Below the pieces are notes generated by a model, which saw only the letters and a program-made list of their open reading frames with translations, was not told where the DNA came from and did no database searches. Both the position numbers and the translations under genes were made by a program. A stretch of DNA of 57,913 nt. Source: Sulfurimonas sp. GTDB taxonomy: Bacteria; Campylobacterota; Campylobacteria; Campylobacterales; Sulfurimonadaceae. Location: the NCBI GenBank assembly GCA_027063645.1, contig JAMORK010000043.1:1-57913 (forward strand), in the 5' to 3' direction. This document shows positions 18,240 through 27,032 of the stretch, piece after piece (the stretch's first letter is position 1; each line of letters opens with the position of its first letter).

Positions 18240-18344
18240 AACTTCTAGCTTCGGCAAATCTTGCACAAAAATCCGACTCTCTGTGTACTACAGTACACTA
18301 TCGGTCGGATATTTTGCACAATCTTCACCAAATCTAAAACTTCT
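18240..18344. repeat. Nested palindrome flanked by mirror-ordered direct repeats after porB
   Basis: The core is a two-tier stem: ATCCGAC (18271-18277) with GTCGGAT (18304-18310), enclosing GTGTACT (18283-18289) with AGTACAC (18292-18298). Around it three motifs recur in direct orientation but reversed order: AACTTCT (18240, 18338), CTTCnnCAAATCT (18249, 18323) and TTGCACAA (18261, 18314). It may act as the porCDAB terminator or be a dispersed intergenic repeat. Only one copy is in this window. Confidence 0.7.
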
Positions 18345-18416
18345 TTATTTCCAACTTCTCTTTTTAAACTTTTCTAATTCAATAACTTTTTTACTTCAAT
18401 TTATCATCAAACTTTT

Positions 18417-18435
18417 TTGCTAAAATACATATAAT
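18417..18435 (+). promoter_or_regulatory. Probable luxS promoter
   Basis: A T-rich stretch leads into TTTGCTAAAATA and then TATAAT at 18430-18435, 20 bases before the luxS ATG. GCTAAAAT after a T run recurs before several genes here (near 1987, 36653, 39025), in keeping with the extended -10 promoters of this phylum. Confidence 0.5.
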
Positions 18436-18454
18436 TAAAATTAAGGATTTTTCA

Positions 18455-18970
18455 ATGCCATTACTAGACTCTTTTACAGTTGACCACACTATCATGCCTG
18501 CACCTGCAGTAAGAAAAGCTAAGGGGATGAAATCTCCTTGTGGAGATGCTATAACAGTATATGATCTGCGTTTTTACAAGCCAAATGTTGATAAGATGGA
18601 TGGAAAAGGGATACACACTCTTGAACACCTTTTTGCTGGATTTATGAGAGATCATTTAAATTCTAAAAAAGTTGAGATTATTGATCTCTCACCTATGGGT
18701 TGTCGTACAGGTTTTTATATGTCTGTTCTTGGAACTCCAGATGAGAAAAAAGTTGCTAAAGCTTGGAAAAAATCTATGGAAGATGTTTTAAAAGTAAAAA
18801 GTGAAGCAGATATTCCTGAGCTTAATATCTACCAATGTGGTACATACAAAATGCACTCACTTAAAAATGCTAAAAAGATTGCAGAAGATATCTTAGCAAA
18901 TAAGATTGGTGTGATGGATAATAAAAAACTACAACTTTCAAAGAAAAAACTTAAAGAGATAAACGGATAA
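18455..18970 (+). CDS. luxS: S-ribosylhomocysteine lyase LuxS
   Basis: This 171-residue LuxS has the metal-binding HTLEH at residues 54-58, the third ligand region QCGTYKMH near 126, and MGCRTGFYM with the catalytic cysteine at about 83. It cleaves S-ribosylhomocysteine to homocysteine and the autoinducer-2 precursor DPD, recycling the methyl-donor by-product. AAGGA lies before the ATG. Its stop overlaps the next ORF by one base (TAATG), so the downstream small gene is probably translated with it. Confidence 0.96.
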   Translation: MPLLDSFTVDHTIMPAPAVRKAKGMKSPCGDAITVYDLRFYKPNVDKMDGKGIHTLEHLFAGFMRDHLNSKKVEIIDLSPMGCRTGFYMSVLGTPDEKKVAKAWKKSMEDVLKVKSEADIPELNIYQCGTYKMHSLKNAKKIAEDILANKIGVMDNKKLQLSKKKLKEING

Positions 18971-19272
18971 TGTTAGTTCTAGTACCAATGAACTCAGAGG
19001 AAGTTCAAGAAGCAGAGATCACTAAGGTATTTGAAGCCAAAACTTGGGCTCAACTTCGTATAGAAGAGGGTGAACTTGTAGAGGTTTTACACAATGAAAA
19101 ATTTGATGGATTTGATAACTGGAGTGAAGCGGTTGTTGTATCAAGTGATGCAGAACCTGTGATGCAGTTTATGGAGATGTCTATGATCGTTCTTGTAGCA
19201 CATACTCAAAAGAGTATTGATGATATAGTTGAAGCTTACTTATTCCGTGAGTTACACGATATAGCTTACTAG
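18970..19272 (+). CDS. Small conserved protein, possibly NifX/NifB-like fold
   Basis: This 100-residue acidic protein is translationally coupled to luxS. It begins [20 protein letters not shown] and has alternating strands and helices (ITKVFEAKTWAQLRIEEGELVEVL...NWSEAVVVSSDAEPVMQFMEM), vaguely like the dinitrogenase FeMo-cofactor (NifX-type) fold. It has no cysteines, so metal binding through cysteine is unlikely. The family assignment is tentative. The next ORF starts 11 bases downstream. Confidence 0.6.
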   Translation: MLVLVPMNSEEVQEAEITKVFEAKTWAQLRIEEGELVEVLHNEKFDGFDNWSEAVVVSSDAEPVMQFMEMSMIVLVAHTQKSIDDIVEAYLFRELHDIAY

Positions 19273-19283
19273 AGGATTTATAA

Positions 19284-19775
19284 ATGGATTTAACACAGTT
19301 TTTAGAGCTTTTTAATCCATACCCAGGGAATCACTACCTGCAGATCACTACAAGTGTAGATGAAACAACACAGGCCCTTTATGATTTAGTAGAGGGTGTC
19401 GATGGAGAGTTCTCTCTCGCGTTTTATGGTGAGGAAGATACCCAACTAGAGACTCTCTACCCAAATGCAAAAATACAGTACTTAAAAACACTCAAGCATC
19501 CCTTTCGAGCACTTCCTAGAACAAATGATATTGTTGTGTTTAAAGATATACTCAATACACATCAAAATCCCAAAGGGCTTTTAAAAATTGCTTATACCAC
19601 TCTCGCAAATGCTGCACATATCATCGTGATGGAGAAAAAGGGAGAGATGGATATAGAAGCAACACTTAATCTTTTAGAAGAGTTTGAATTTCGTTCCCAA
19701 AACTATATAGACATACTTCCAGAGTATGATCTTGTTATAGCAAAGAAATTACACATGTGGGGTAATGGACTTTAG
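19284..19775 (+). CDS. Conserved hypothetical protein
   Basis: This 163-residue cytoplasmic protein has AGGA before its ATG. Alternating strands and helices (GEFSLAFYGEED, NAKIQYLKTL, NDIVVFKDIL, HIIVMEKKGEM, YDLVIAKKLHMWG) suggest a Rossmann-like fold, possibly a degenerate methyltransferase, but no nucleotide-binding glycine motif is visible. It ends the luxS cluster and overlaps the convergent small gene by 4 bases. Confidence 0.65.
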   Translation: MDLTQFLELFNPYPGNHYLQITTSVDETTQALYDLVEGVDGEFSLAFYGEEDTQLETLYPNAKIQYLKTLKHPFRALPRTNDIVVFKDILNTHQNPKGLLKIAYTTLANAAHIIVMEKKGEMDIEATLNLLEEFEFRSQNYIDILPEYDLVIAKKLHMWGNGL

Positions 19776-20023
19776 TCGTAAACATCGTCCATATCAAAAT
19801 CATTTTCTGGCTCAATAACATGGATATGTTTTAGTGACTCAGGGTCTATCTCTTTTGCTTTTAAATCATACTCACTTCCAGAGTAAAACTTTTGCTCTTT
19901 AGCATACTTCTTTTCTGCTTCCATCGCTTTTTGAAGAGCTTGTTTCTCTTTTTGAGTCATCTGTTTTTCTTGAGCTGTTAGTAATGTCGTGAAAAAGAGG
20001 CTTAGTATTAGAAAAAATCGCAT
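19772..20023 (-). CDS. Small exported hypothetical protein
   Basis: This 83-residue protein has a signal peptide (MRFFLILSLFFTTLLTAQ) and then a charged, lysine/glutamate-rich helical stretch and an acidic end (ENDFDMDDVYD). The ATG at 20023 is preferred over the in-frame GTG at 20032 because AAGG-TGGATCCA lies before it and the signal peptide then starts at once. It converges on the preceding gene. The function is unknown. Confidence 0.65.
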   Translation of the reverse strand: MRFFLILSLFFTTLLTAQEKQMTQKEKQALQKAMEAEKKYAKEQKFYSGSEYDLKAKEIDPESLKHIHVIEPENDFDMDDVYD

Positions 20024-20114
20024 TGGATCCACCTTTTATTATATAATACAAAGATGATATCATAGATAAACTGAAATTATAATAATTATTATAATCTAAT
20101 ATAAGGAAGACACT

Positions 20115-20891
20115 ATAGCACATTTTGATGATAAACTACATATTCAGGTACAAAGTGCAGATGGTTCATGTACGGCATATTCTAAAGAGTATGAGGAGCA
20201 TTACCACTCCACCAAAGATGGAGCACTTAAAGAATCCCTTTTAAAGCATGTTCTACCTGCTTTTTCAACAATAGATGGAGAAGATGAAGTTGCTATACTT
20301 GATATCTGTTATGGATTGGGTTTTAATACACTGGCAACACTTAGCTATATGAAAGAGCATTTTCCTAAGAGAAAAATCTCTCTCTATTCGCCTGAATTAG
20401 ATAGCTCTCTTGTGCACTCTTTAGAGTATTTTACTTATCCTAAAGAGTTTGATAGATTCAAAGAGATTATTTTGGAACTTTCACAAAAACAGTTTTATGA
20501 AGATGAATATATAAAGATAGAGATCTACTTAGGAGATGCAAGAGAATATATCAAAAAGTTTTCAAATAAGTTTGATATAGTATATCAAGATGCATTTTCT
20601 CCAAGTTCAAACCCTATACTTTGGACAAAAGAATACTTTAGAGATATCAAAAACGCGATGAGCTACTCTGGAATTTTAACAACATACTCCATAGCCCTTA
20701 AAACACGACTTGCCTTATATGAGAATGGTTTTTATGTGTATCTCAATTCTGGAGAGGATTTTCGTACTGCAACTGTAGCGAGTTTAGAGCCATTGGTATC
20801 TTTTGAGTTGGTAGATATGGAGCATAAAATCTCTTGTAATCCTGATGTTAAAGCTCTAAGTGATGAGGAGTTAGGAGTTGATTATATCTAA
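20115..20891 (+). CDS. MnmC1/DUF752-type tRNA wobble-uridine methyltransferase, apparently with an ATA start
   Basis: Reading from 20115 gives 258 residues (AHFDDKLHIQVQSADGS...) with the DUF752 pattern: SKEYEEHYHSTKDGALKESL, then the SAM motif ILDICYGLGFNTLATL and the signature YQDAFSPSSNPILWTKEYF. MnmC1 proteins methylate 5-aminomethyluridine at the wobble base, downstream of MnmG, which is encoded at 24319. There is no in-frame ATG, GTG or TTG between the upstream stop at 20097 and residue 68. AAGGAAG (20103-20109) lies 5 bases before an ATA codon that gives the expected N-terminus. Starting at the TTG at 20316 would remove the conserved N-terminus and cut the SAM motif. It overlaps recQ tail to tail by 21 bases. 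Confidence 0.78.
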   Translation: MAHFDDKLHIQVQSADGSCTAYSKEYEEHYHSTKDGALKESLLKHVLPAFSTIDGEDEVAILDICYGLGFNTLATLSYMKEHFPKRKISLYSPELDSSLVHSLEYFTYPKEFDRFKEIILELSQKQFYEDEYIKIEIYLGDAREYIKKFSNKFDIVYQDAFSPSSNPILWTKEYFRDIKNAMSYSGILTTYSIALKTRLALYENGFYVYLNSGEDFRTATVASLEPLVSFELVDMEHKISCNPDVKALSDEELGVDYI

Positions 20892-22649
20892 GAACTCTTC
20901 TCCAAACTGTTCATACTTTTTCATCCCAACACCATTGACTTTTAGCATACTCTCTTTGTCGTGAGGTTTGTCATTTGCTAGGTGTTTGAGTGTTTTATCT
21001 CCAAAGATTATGTAGGCTGGAACACCCATTTCACTTGCAAGTTCAGAGCGTTTTACTCTAAGTTCTTCAAAAAGCTCTTCATCATACTCAAACTCATTAG
21101 CCTGTTTGATTTTTTTCTCTTTTGTGTTTATATCTAAACGCGATTGCTTGATATCTAGAAGTTTGAGTGACTTTAAAATTGCTATGGCATCTTGGGTTAG
21201 TTGTAAAACACTAAAATCTCCAAGTGTAATGATTTTAAGTTCAAGTAAACGCTCTACAATAACAAACCACTCTTTTTTACTTAACTCTAGTCCTATCCCA
21301 TACATAGAGAGTTTATCTGCACCATTGGCGAGAAGTTTTTGCTCTTTTGAACCTCTGAGTATATCGATGATATAGTTCTTTCCAAAGCCTTGATTGGTTT
21401 TATAGATGGCGGAGAGAAGCATCTGAGCTTCTTTGGTGATATCTTGGCGTTTATCATCTGCATTGAGGCAGTTGTCACAGCGTTCTTTACAACTTTCCAA
21501 GGTATCATCAAAATACTCCGCGAGTTGTTTATGAAAACAAATCTCCCCCGTTGCATATTTATAGATAGTGTCTATCTTTGTTTCTAAGTGAGATTTATAC
21601 TCTTCATTGAGGATGTCACTGAGAAACCTTTTGTGTTGAAGGATATCTTGGGCATTAAAAAGGAGGAGTACTTCACAATCTTCCCCATCGCGCCCAGCTC
21701 TTCCTATCTCTTGGTAATAATTTTCCAAAGATTTAGGGAGACTCATATGTGCAACAAAACGGATATCACTCTTGTCTATTCCCATCCCAAACGCGATGGT
21801 TGCTACCATGATGTCTATGTTGTCATTGACAAAGATGCGAAAGTTTTGCTCCCTTACATGTTGGGGAAGTCCTGCATGGTAGGCTAAAGATTTGTAGCCG
21901 TTGATGTTTAAAAAACTACTAAGCTCTTCCGCTTTTTTTCGTGAACTTACATAGATGATACCTGATTCATTTTTATGTCTACTCAAAAAGTTAGTGAGTT
22001 GTGTATGCCCGTTACTGATGCGTCTTTGAGCAGAGATAAAGATGTTTTTTCTAAAGATTTTTCCCTTCAGTAGCTTAGGGTCTTCCATACGAAGCTCACG
22101 AACGATATCCTCTGTTACATTATCTGTACTTGTGGCTGTAAACGCAGCGATACTTGTGTCTGGAAAATTGGCTTTTAAGTTCCCAAGGGCTCTATAGTCA
22201 TCACGAAACTCATGCCCCCATTGACTGATACAGTGTGCTTCATCTATAACAAAAAAGTTAATCTTTAAGTTATGTAAAAAGTTAAGGGTTGAGCCATTGT
22301 TAAGGCGTTCTGGTGAGAGGTAGAGAAATTTAACTTTTCCCTCTACACAAGCACTCATAATCTCATCAACCTCTTCAAAGCTTTGTGCTGAGCTTATCAT
22401 CTGAGCTGACACTTGTTGTGCTTGAAGAGCAGCTACTTGGTCTTGCATCAGGGCTATAAGGGGTGAAACGACGATAGTTATACCATCCATCATCATTGTT
22501 GGGAGTTGAAATACAAGAGATTTTCCACCACCCGTCGGTAGTATCATAAGGAGGTCTTGCCCATTTAGTATGGCATCAACACCCTCTTCTTGTAAGTCGC
22601 GAAAACTATTGTGTCCGAAAATATCTTTGAGTACTTGATTTTTGATTAT
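20871..22649 (-). CDS. recQ: ATP-dependent DNA helicase RecQ, apparently with a non-canonical start
   Basis: This RecQ of about 592 residues has the N-terminal VLKDIFGHNSFRDLQEEGVDAIL (Q motif region), Walker A PTGGGKS, the DEAH box (VIDEAHCISQWGHEFRDDY), ATIAFGMGIDKSDIRFVAHM, QEIGRAGRDG, an RQC zinc motif (CFHKQ...C..RCDNC) and a C-terminal HRDC-like domain. It unwinds DNA during repair. The frame is open back to a TAG at 22652-22650, with no ATG, GTG or TTG upstream of Walker A. The candidates are ATA at 22649 or ATC at 22646 after TTAGGA. Starting at the ATG at 22547 would delete the conserved Q motif. Confidence 0.88.
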   Translation of the reverse strand: MIKNQVLKDIFGHNSFRDLQEEGVDAILNGQDLLMILPTGGGKSLVFQLPTMMMDGITIVVSPLIALMQDQVAALQAQQVSAQMISSAQSFEEVDEIMSACVEGKVKFLYLSPERLNNGSTLNFLHNLKINFFVIDEAHCISQWGHEFRDDYRALGNLKANFPDTSIAAFTATSTDNVTEDIVRELRMEDPKLLKGKIFRKNIFISAQRRISNGHTQLTNFLSRHKNESGIIYVSSRKKAEELSSFLNINGYKSLAYHAGLPQHVREQNFRIFVNDNIDIMVATIAFGMGIDKSDIRFVAHMSLPKSLENYYQEIGRAGRDGEDCEVLLLFNAQDILQHKRFLSDILNEEYKSHLETKIDTIYKYATGEICFHKQLAEYFDDTLESCKERCDNCLNADDKRQDITKEAQMLLSAIYKTNQGFGKNYIIDILRGSKEQKLLANGADKLSMYGIGLELSKKEWFVIVERLLELKIITLGDFSVLQLTQDAIAILKSLKLLDIKQSRLDINTKEKKIKQANEFEYDEELFEELRVKRSELASEMGVPAYIIFGDKTLKHLANDKPHDKESMLKVNGVGMKKYEQFGEEFLDIINS

Positions 22650-22711
22650 CTATCCTAATGTAACAAAATAATTATAATAGGTTTTTACTTGGAGTGAAAA
22701 AAGTATGACAA

Positions 22712-22738
22712 AATGCAATGCTTTTAAAAGCTTGCATT
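22712..22738 (-). terminator. Terminator of ribE, overlapping its stop codon
   Basis: AATGCAA-T-GCTTTTAAAAGC-TTGCATT forms a nearly perfect hairpin. On the minus strand it is followed by TTTTGTC and a later T run. It overlaps the last codons of ribE. Confidence 0.6.
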
Positions 22739-23341
22739 GATAGCATCAACTTCATCCCAGCTAAGAGAGGAGTTCTGTGTTTGATGTGCAATGATATGTG
22801 CTACATAGCGAGCAAACATATCTGTCTCAACATTTACCTTTGTCCCTTTTTTATAACGTTTAAAAAGTGTTTCTTTCATAGTATGGGGAATGATTGTAAG
22901 ACGAAAGGTGTCTGCTTTTACATCATTGACGGTAAGACTCACTCCATCGATGGTGATAGAGCCTTTTGGAATAATGTAGGCGATATGTTTTTTTGCTACT
23001 TTGATAAAAACATCATAAGAGTTCCCAAGGTTTTTGATATCTACAATTTCACCTATAGCATCAACATGCCCTTGAACTACATGCCCTTCAAATCTATCAC
23101 CCATCATCATTGCAGGTTCAATATGCACTTCATTTTTGTAGTTTTCTATCACGAGATGTTTTTGAGACTCAGGGGAGAGCTCTACACTAAATCCATCACC
23201 ATTAACTGCAACAACAGTTAAACAAGCACCGTTAATAGCTATGCTATCGCCAATCTCGGCTTTGAGTTTTGCTTTTATAGTAAGTGTTGAGCCTACAAAG
23301 CTTTTAACAGTGGCAATCTCTCGTATAAGTCCTGTAAACAA
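22724..23341 (-). CDS. ribE: Riboflavin synthase, alpha chain
   Basis: This 205-residue protein begins with the diagnostic MFTGLIREIATV and has two tandem lumazine-binding barrels, each with a GDSIAINGACLTV or GSITIDGVSLTV segment; VVQGHVDAIGEI lies between. It dismutates two 6,7-dimethyl-8-ribityllumazine molecules to riboflavin. A Sel1-repeat gene precedes it by 9 bases on the same strand and is probably co-transcribed. Confidence 0.95.
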   Translation of the reverse strand: MFTGLIREIATVKSFVGSTLTIKAKLKAEIGDSIAINGACLTVVAVNGDGFSVELSPESQKHLVIENYKNEVHIEPAMMMGDRFEGHVVQGHVDAIGEIVDIKNLGNSYDVFIKVAKKHIAYIIPKGSITIDGVSLTVNDVKADTFRLTIIPHTMKETLFKRYKKGTKVNVETDMFARYVAHIIAHQTQNSSLSWDEVDAINASF

Positions 23342-23350
23342 GTGCTTCCT

Positions 23351-24037
23351 TTAAAAAACTATTTTTCCATCTTCTTGAAGACCTTTGATAATGTTTTTTG
23401 CTTTTTCATGTCCTGCATAAGCTGCTTTACGACATAAATCAAGTGCCTTATCATTGTCTTGTTCACACCCTAAACCTTGATCATACATAAGACCTAAGTT
23501 GTAGTGACCTTGTGCTAAACCACCCTCAGATGCACGAACAAAACAGATAAAAGCTCGTTTGTCATCTTTTGGCACACCTAGTCCATCTTTGTAAAGTACA
23601 CCAAGGTTATTAAATGCTTCTGCATGTCCACGTTTTGCAGCTTCTTCATACCAAAAAGCAGCCTCAGAATAGTTTTGTACACATCCTAAACCACGCTCTA
23701 ACATAAGAGCTACTTCATACTGTGCAGGTGGAACTTCACGTTCTGCTGCTGCTAGGTGTAACTCATGTGCTTTAAACTGGTCATGCTCTACACCACCAAT
23801 CCCGTTTTCATAAAGAATAGCGAGATTAAAAAGTGCATAAGGTTGTTTCGCTTCAGCAGCAAGAGTATAAAGTTCAAGTGCTGCTTTTTCATTTTTTTCA
23901 CAACCTTGAGCATTTTGGTACATAAACGCGAGAGATGTTTGTGCTGTCGCATCTCCTTGTTTTGCTAGTATACTATAAAGCTCAAGGGCTTTTGTAAAAT
24001 CTTTAGCATTGTATGCTGCATTTGCTTCTTGTATCAT
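23351..24037 (-). CDS. Sel1-like repeat protein
   Basis: This 228-residue protein is built from about six Sel1/TPR-like helical repeats of 36 residues, recognisable by A..ALYELGLMYENG-type units such as AQTSLAFMYQNAQGCEKN, ALFNLAILYENGIGG and AFNNLGVLYKDGLGV. Cysteines recur at the repeat ends, as in the Helicobacter cysteine-rich proteins, but no signal peptide is visible, so it is probably cytoplasmic. It overlaps the next upstream gene by 4 bases. The partner is unknown. Confidence 0.85.
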   Translation of the reverse strand: MIQEANAAYNAKDFTKALELYSILAKQGDATAQTSLAFMYQNAQGCEKNEKAALELYTLAAEAKQPYALFNLAILYENGIGGVEHDQFKAHELHLAAAEREVPPAQYEVALMLERGLGCVQNYSEAAFWYEEAAKRGHAEAFNNLGVLYKDGLGVPKDDKRAFICFVRASEGGLAQGHYNLGLMYDQGLGCEQDNDKALDLCRKAAYAGHEKAKNIIKGLQEDGKIVF

Positions 24038-24240
24038 ATCTCTTCATTTTCCGTTCTTATATTTTGTCTAAAGGTTGTTTTATTTCCCTTAGCTGCTGCT
24101 TTTGCCTTACGTATCTTTTCTAGTAGATTCTCTTTAGTGCTGAGGTGTTCATCACGAATCTTATGCTCGTCACTCCCATCAACTTCTGGGTCATACTCCA
24201 CAATTTCTGGAGTATAATCTTTAAATAAGTCGTCGCTCAT
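24034..24240 (-). CDS. Small hypothetical protein
   Basis: This 68-residue charged protein (MSDDLFKDYTPEIVEYDPEVDG...) has a lysine/alanine-rich helix (LLEKIRKAKAAAKG) near the C-terminus. Its 4-base overlap with the Sel1 gene and its position at the head of the sel1-ribE operon support it as real. It diverges from mnmG. I recognise no family. Confidence 0.6.
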   Translation of the reverse strand: MSDDLFKDYTPEIVEYDPEVDGSDEHKIRDEHLSTKENLLEKIRKAKAAAKGNKTTFRQNIRTENEEI

Positions 24241-24318
24241 CTTAAAAACCTTAACTAATTGAGTTTATATTATGCAAATCATACACAAAAATGATAAAAT
24301 TCGCTTTAAGATAATAGA

Positions 24319-26211
24319 ATGGATTTTTATATGAATTATGATGTAATAGTAGTAGGTGGTGGTCATGCAGGTGTTGAGGCTTCATTAGCAAGTGCAAGAA
24401 TGGGAAACCAAACGCTACTTATCTCGATGTTAGCTGAAAATGTAGGGGCAACTTCTTGTAATCCTGCAGTGGGTGGACTAGCAAAAGGGCACTTGGTTCG
24501 TGAGCTTGATGCACTTGGTGGTGAGATGGGTCTTATCACTGATGAAGCGGGGATACAGTTTCGTATACTCAACCAAACAAAAGGTCCTGCAGTTCGTGGA
24601 AGCCGTGCTCAGATAGATATGGACAAATACCGTGTTATCGCTCGTAATACAGTACTCAACACTAAAAATCTCTCCCTTGCTCAAGAGACTGTAGAATCAC
24701 TTATCATAGAAGATGGCGAAGTAAAAGGTGTAAAAACTGATTTGTTAAATGAGTATAGATCATCAAAAGTGATCATAACATCTGGAACATTCTTAAATGG
24801 GATATTACACATTGGAGAGGTGCAAAAGCTTGGTGGTCGTTATGGAGAGGAAAGAAGTGTAGGACTTTCTGCTTCACTTAAAGAGGATGCTGGTCTTGAT
24901 ATGGCACGACTCAAAACAGGAACTTGTGCTCGTATAGACAGCTCTACTATAGATTTTTCAAAGATGGAGGAGCAGGGTGGTGACGAACTCCCTTCACCTT
25001 TTTCTTTTAGAACGAATCGTGAAGAGTTTCGTAAATCGAAAAAACAACTTCCATGTTTTATCGCTTATACCAATGAACTTACACATAAGATTATCTCCTC
25101 AAACTTCTACCGTGCACCACTTTTTACAGGACAGATTGAGGGGAAATCTCCAAGATATTGTCCAAGTATCGAAGATAAGGTAAGTAAATTTGCTGAAAAA
25201 GATAGACATCATCTTTTTATAGAACCGCAAACTATGGACAATACAGAGTGTTACATCAATGGACTCTCCACTTCACTTCCACCTGAAGTACAGAGAGAAA
25301 TGATTCACTCTGTAGTAGGGATGGAAAACGCGAAGATTGTTCGTTATGGCTATGCCATAGAGTATGATTTTGTTGATCCTCGTGAACTTAAACACTCCCT
25401 TGAGACGAAAAAGATTAAAGGGCTTTACTGTGCAGGTCAGATTAACGGAACTACAGGCTATGAAGAAGCAGCAGCACAAGGATTAATGGCAGGGATAAAC
25501 GCGAGCTTGAGTTTACAAGAGAAAGAACCTCTCATTTTAGGTCGTGATGAAGCATATATCGGCGTTTTAATTGATGACTTGGTAACAAAAGGGACAAATG
25601 AGCCTTATAGAATGTTTACCTCTCGTGCAGAGTATAGACTTCTACTTCGTGAAGAATCAGCAGATACGAGACTTGGAAAGTATGGTTATGAGCTTGGTTT
25701 AGTCTCCGATGCAGAGTATGAACGTATAAAACTTAAAGATGAGCAGATCCGTTATGGTGCAAACCTTTTAGAGGAGATGAAATTTACTCCAAACAAAGAG
25801 TTTAATGCACTTCTTGCAGAGATGGATGAAGCACCACTTAAAGATGTCTCAACAGCACAGCAACTTGTAGCTCGTAAAACATTTACAGTTGAGAAGATGC
25901 TTCGTATCGTGCCAGAATTAGAAAAGTTTGATGATTATATAAGAGAAGAGATCCTTGTAGAGGGGAAATATGCCCGTTATATAGATAAGCAAAGTGATGA
26001 GATACGAAGAATGAAAAAGTATCTTAAGATTAAAATCCCAGAAGGGTTTGATTTTACTACTGTAAGTGGACTCTCTAAAGAAGTACAAGAGAAACTTGCC
26101 TCTTTCTCCCCTCCAACACTTCAAGCTGCGATGAATATTTCAGGTATTACACCTGCTGCTATTGAGATACTCCATATCTACATCAAAATGGCAAGCAGAG
26201 GAAATAACTAG
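24319..26211 (+). CDS. mnmG: MnmG (GidA), tRNA U34 carboxymethylaminomethyl-modification FAD enzyme
   Basis: This 630-residue flavoprotein has the FAD Rossmann motif [12 protein letters not shown] at the N-terminus, then [24 protein letters not shown] and the C-terminal [17 protein letters not shown] and [12 protein letters not shown] regions. With MnmE it modifies the wobble uridine of tRNAs. An alternative start is the ATG at 24331 ([11 protein letters not shown]), which fits the usual N-terminus better. The following gene starts within its stop codon. I recall C. jejuni gidA also lying next to petABC. Confidence 0.95.
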   Translation: MDFYMNYDVIVVGGGHAGVEASLASARMGNQTLLISMLAENVGATSCNPAVGGLAKGHLVRELDALGGEMGLITDEAGIQFRILNQTKGPAVRGSRAQIDMDKYRVIARNTVLNTKNLSLAQETVESLIIEDGEVKGVKTDLLNEYRSSKVIITSGTFLNGILHIGEVQKLGGRYGEERSVGLSASLKEDAGLDMARLKTGTCARIDSSTIDFSKMEEQGGDELPSPFSFRTNREEFRKSKKQLPCFIAYTNELTHKIISSNFYRAPLFTGQIEGKSPRYCPSIEDKVSKFAEKDRHHLFIEPQTMDNTECYINGLSTSLPPEVQREMIHSVVGMENAKIVRYGYAIEYDFVDPRELKHSLETKKIKGLYCAGQINGTTGYEEAAAQGLMAGINASLSLQEKEPLILGRDEAYIGVLIDDLVTKGTNEPYRMFTSRAEYRLLLREESADTRLGKYGYELGLVSDAEYERIKLKDEQIRYGANLLEEMKFTPNKEFNALLAEMDEAPLKDVSTAQQLVARKTFTVEKMLRIVPELEKFDDYIREEILVEGKYARYIDKQSDEIRRMKKYLKIKIPEGFDFTTVSGLSKEVQEKLASFSPPTLQAAMNISGITPAAIEILHIYIKMASRGNN

Positions 26212-27011
26212 TGAAAACATATTACTATGCACATACAGGACACCGTATAGGTCTTGATAGATTTCGTAGAGCTGTAGCAATTTTGAATGCTTTAGATGAA
26301 GATATTACATTGTTGACATCAGATTATCGTATAGCACAAATTGCTCGTGATTTTGGAATTGAGAAGAGTGTCGGCCTTGATGTAGTAAGAAATATTCCTC
26401 AAATTGCACATAATGGAGATAGACTTCTTTTTGATTCTGATGAAGCAAATCCTATTATGCTTGAAGATATGGAGCAGTACTTCTCCACTTTTATCCCTAT
26501 CAAAAATGACACAATGGCTGTTGAAGAGAAATTTTTCAAAGCTAAGTCCCAAGAGAAAAGTGTAGATCTTTCTTACTTTTTTGGTGATGATGACTACGAA
26601 AAAGATTTAGAGAAGCATTTTGACTTTATAGAGGAGCTAAATCCATATCTTCAGCTAGGATTTTATTATTTCCTAGATTATGAAGATATGCTTAAAAAGA
26701 AGTTTGTGAATCATTTTGAATTTGAAGAGTATGATGAGATGATTATGAGTACAAAAGTACTTATTACATGTTCTCCCCAAGCGGTATTAGATGCTTTGGC
26801 TGCTGGATCTAAACCAATATATGTTTTAAGAGAAGATTATGTGCATGATTTGATTGATGAATTCACTAAATTAAATGTACCAATTGTCAAAGATTACGAT
26901 AAAAATCACATTTTAGAGATATTGGAAACTATAAATAATAGAAAATATGAAGATTTAGAACGAAAATGTAACAAAATAACGAGTTTTATAAAAGAAAACT
27001 TAATTTTATAA
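26211..27011 (+). CDS. Conserved hypothetical protein, possibly glycosyltransferase-like (GT-B fold)
   Basis: This 266-residue protein starts at a GTG overlapping the mnmG stop. The opening YYYAHTGHRIGLDRFRRAVAILNAL resembles the G.GH..R...LA.AL motif of GT-B glycosyltransferases, and ILITCSPQAVLDALAAGSKPIYVLREDY resembles their nucleotide-sugar-binding loop near the C-terminus. The middle is acidic and low in complexity. It has no signal peptide. The role is unknown; it lies between mnmG and petABC, which has its own promoter. Confidence 0.65.
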   Translation: MKTYYYAHTGHRIGLDRFRRAVAILNALDEDITLLTSDYRIAQIARDFGIEKSVGLDVVRNIPQIAHNGDRLLFDSDEANPIMLEDMEQYFSTFIPIKNDTMAVEEKFFKAKSQEKSVDLSYFFGDDDYEKDLEKHFDFIEELNPYLQLGFYYFLDYEDMLKKKFVNHFEFEEYDEMIMSTKVLITCSPQAVLDALAAGSKPIYVLREDYVHDLIDEFTKLNVPIVKDYDKNHILEILETINNRKYEDLERKCNKITSFIKENLIL

Positions 27012-27032
27012 ATAATTAAATCTTATTTGGTA

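Noticed and set aside
20041-20114. MnmC1-like gene as a pseudogene
   Set aside because: The reading frame is intact for 258 residues with all motifs and a well-placed ribosome-binding site; only the start codon is unusual, so a functional gene with a rare start is preferred.
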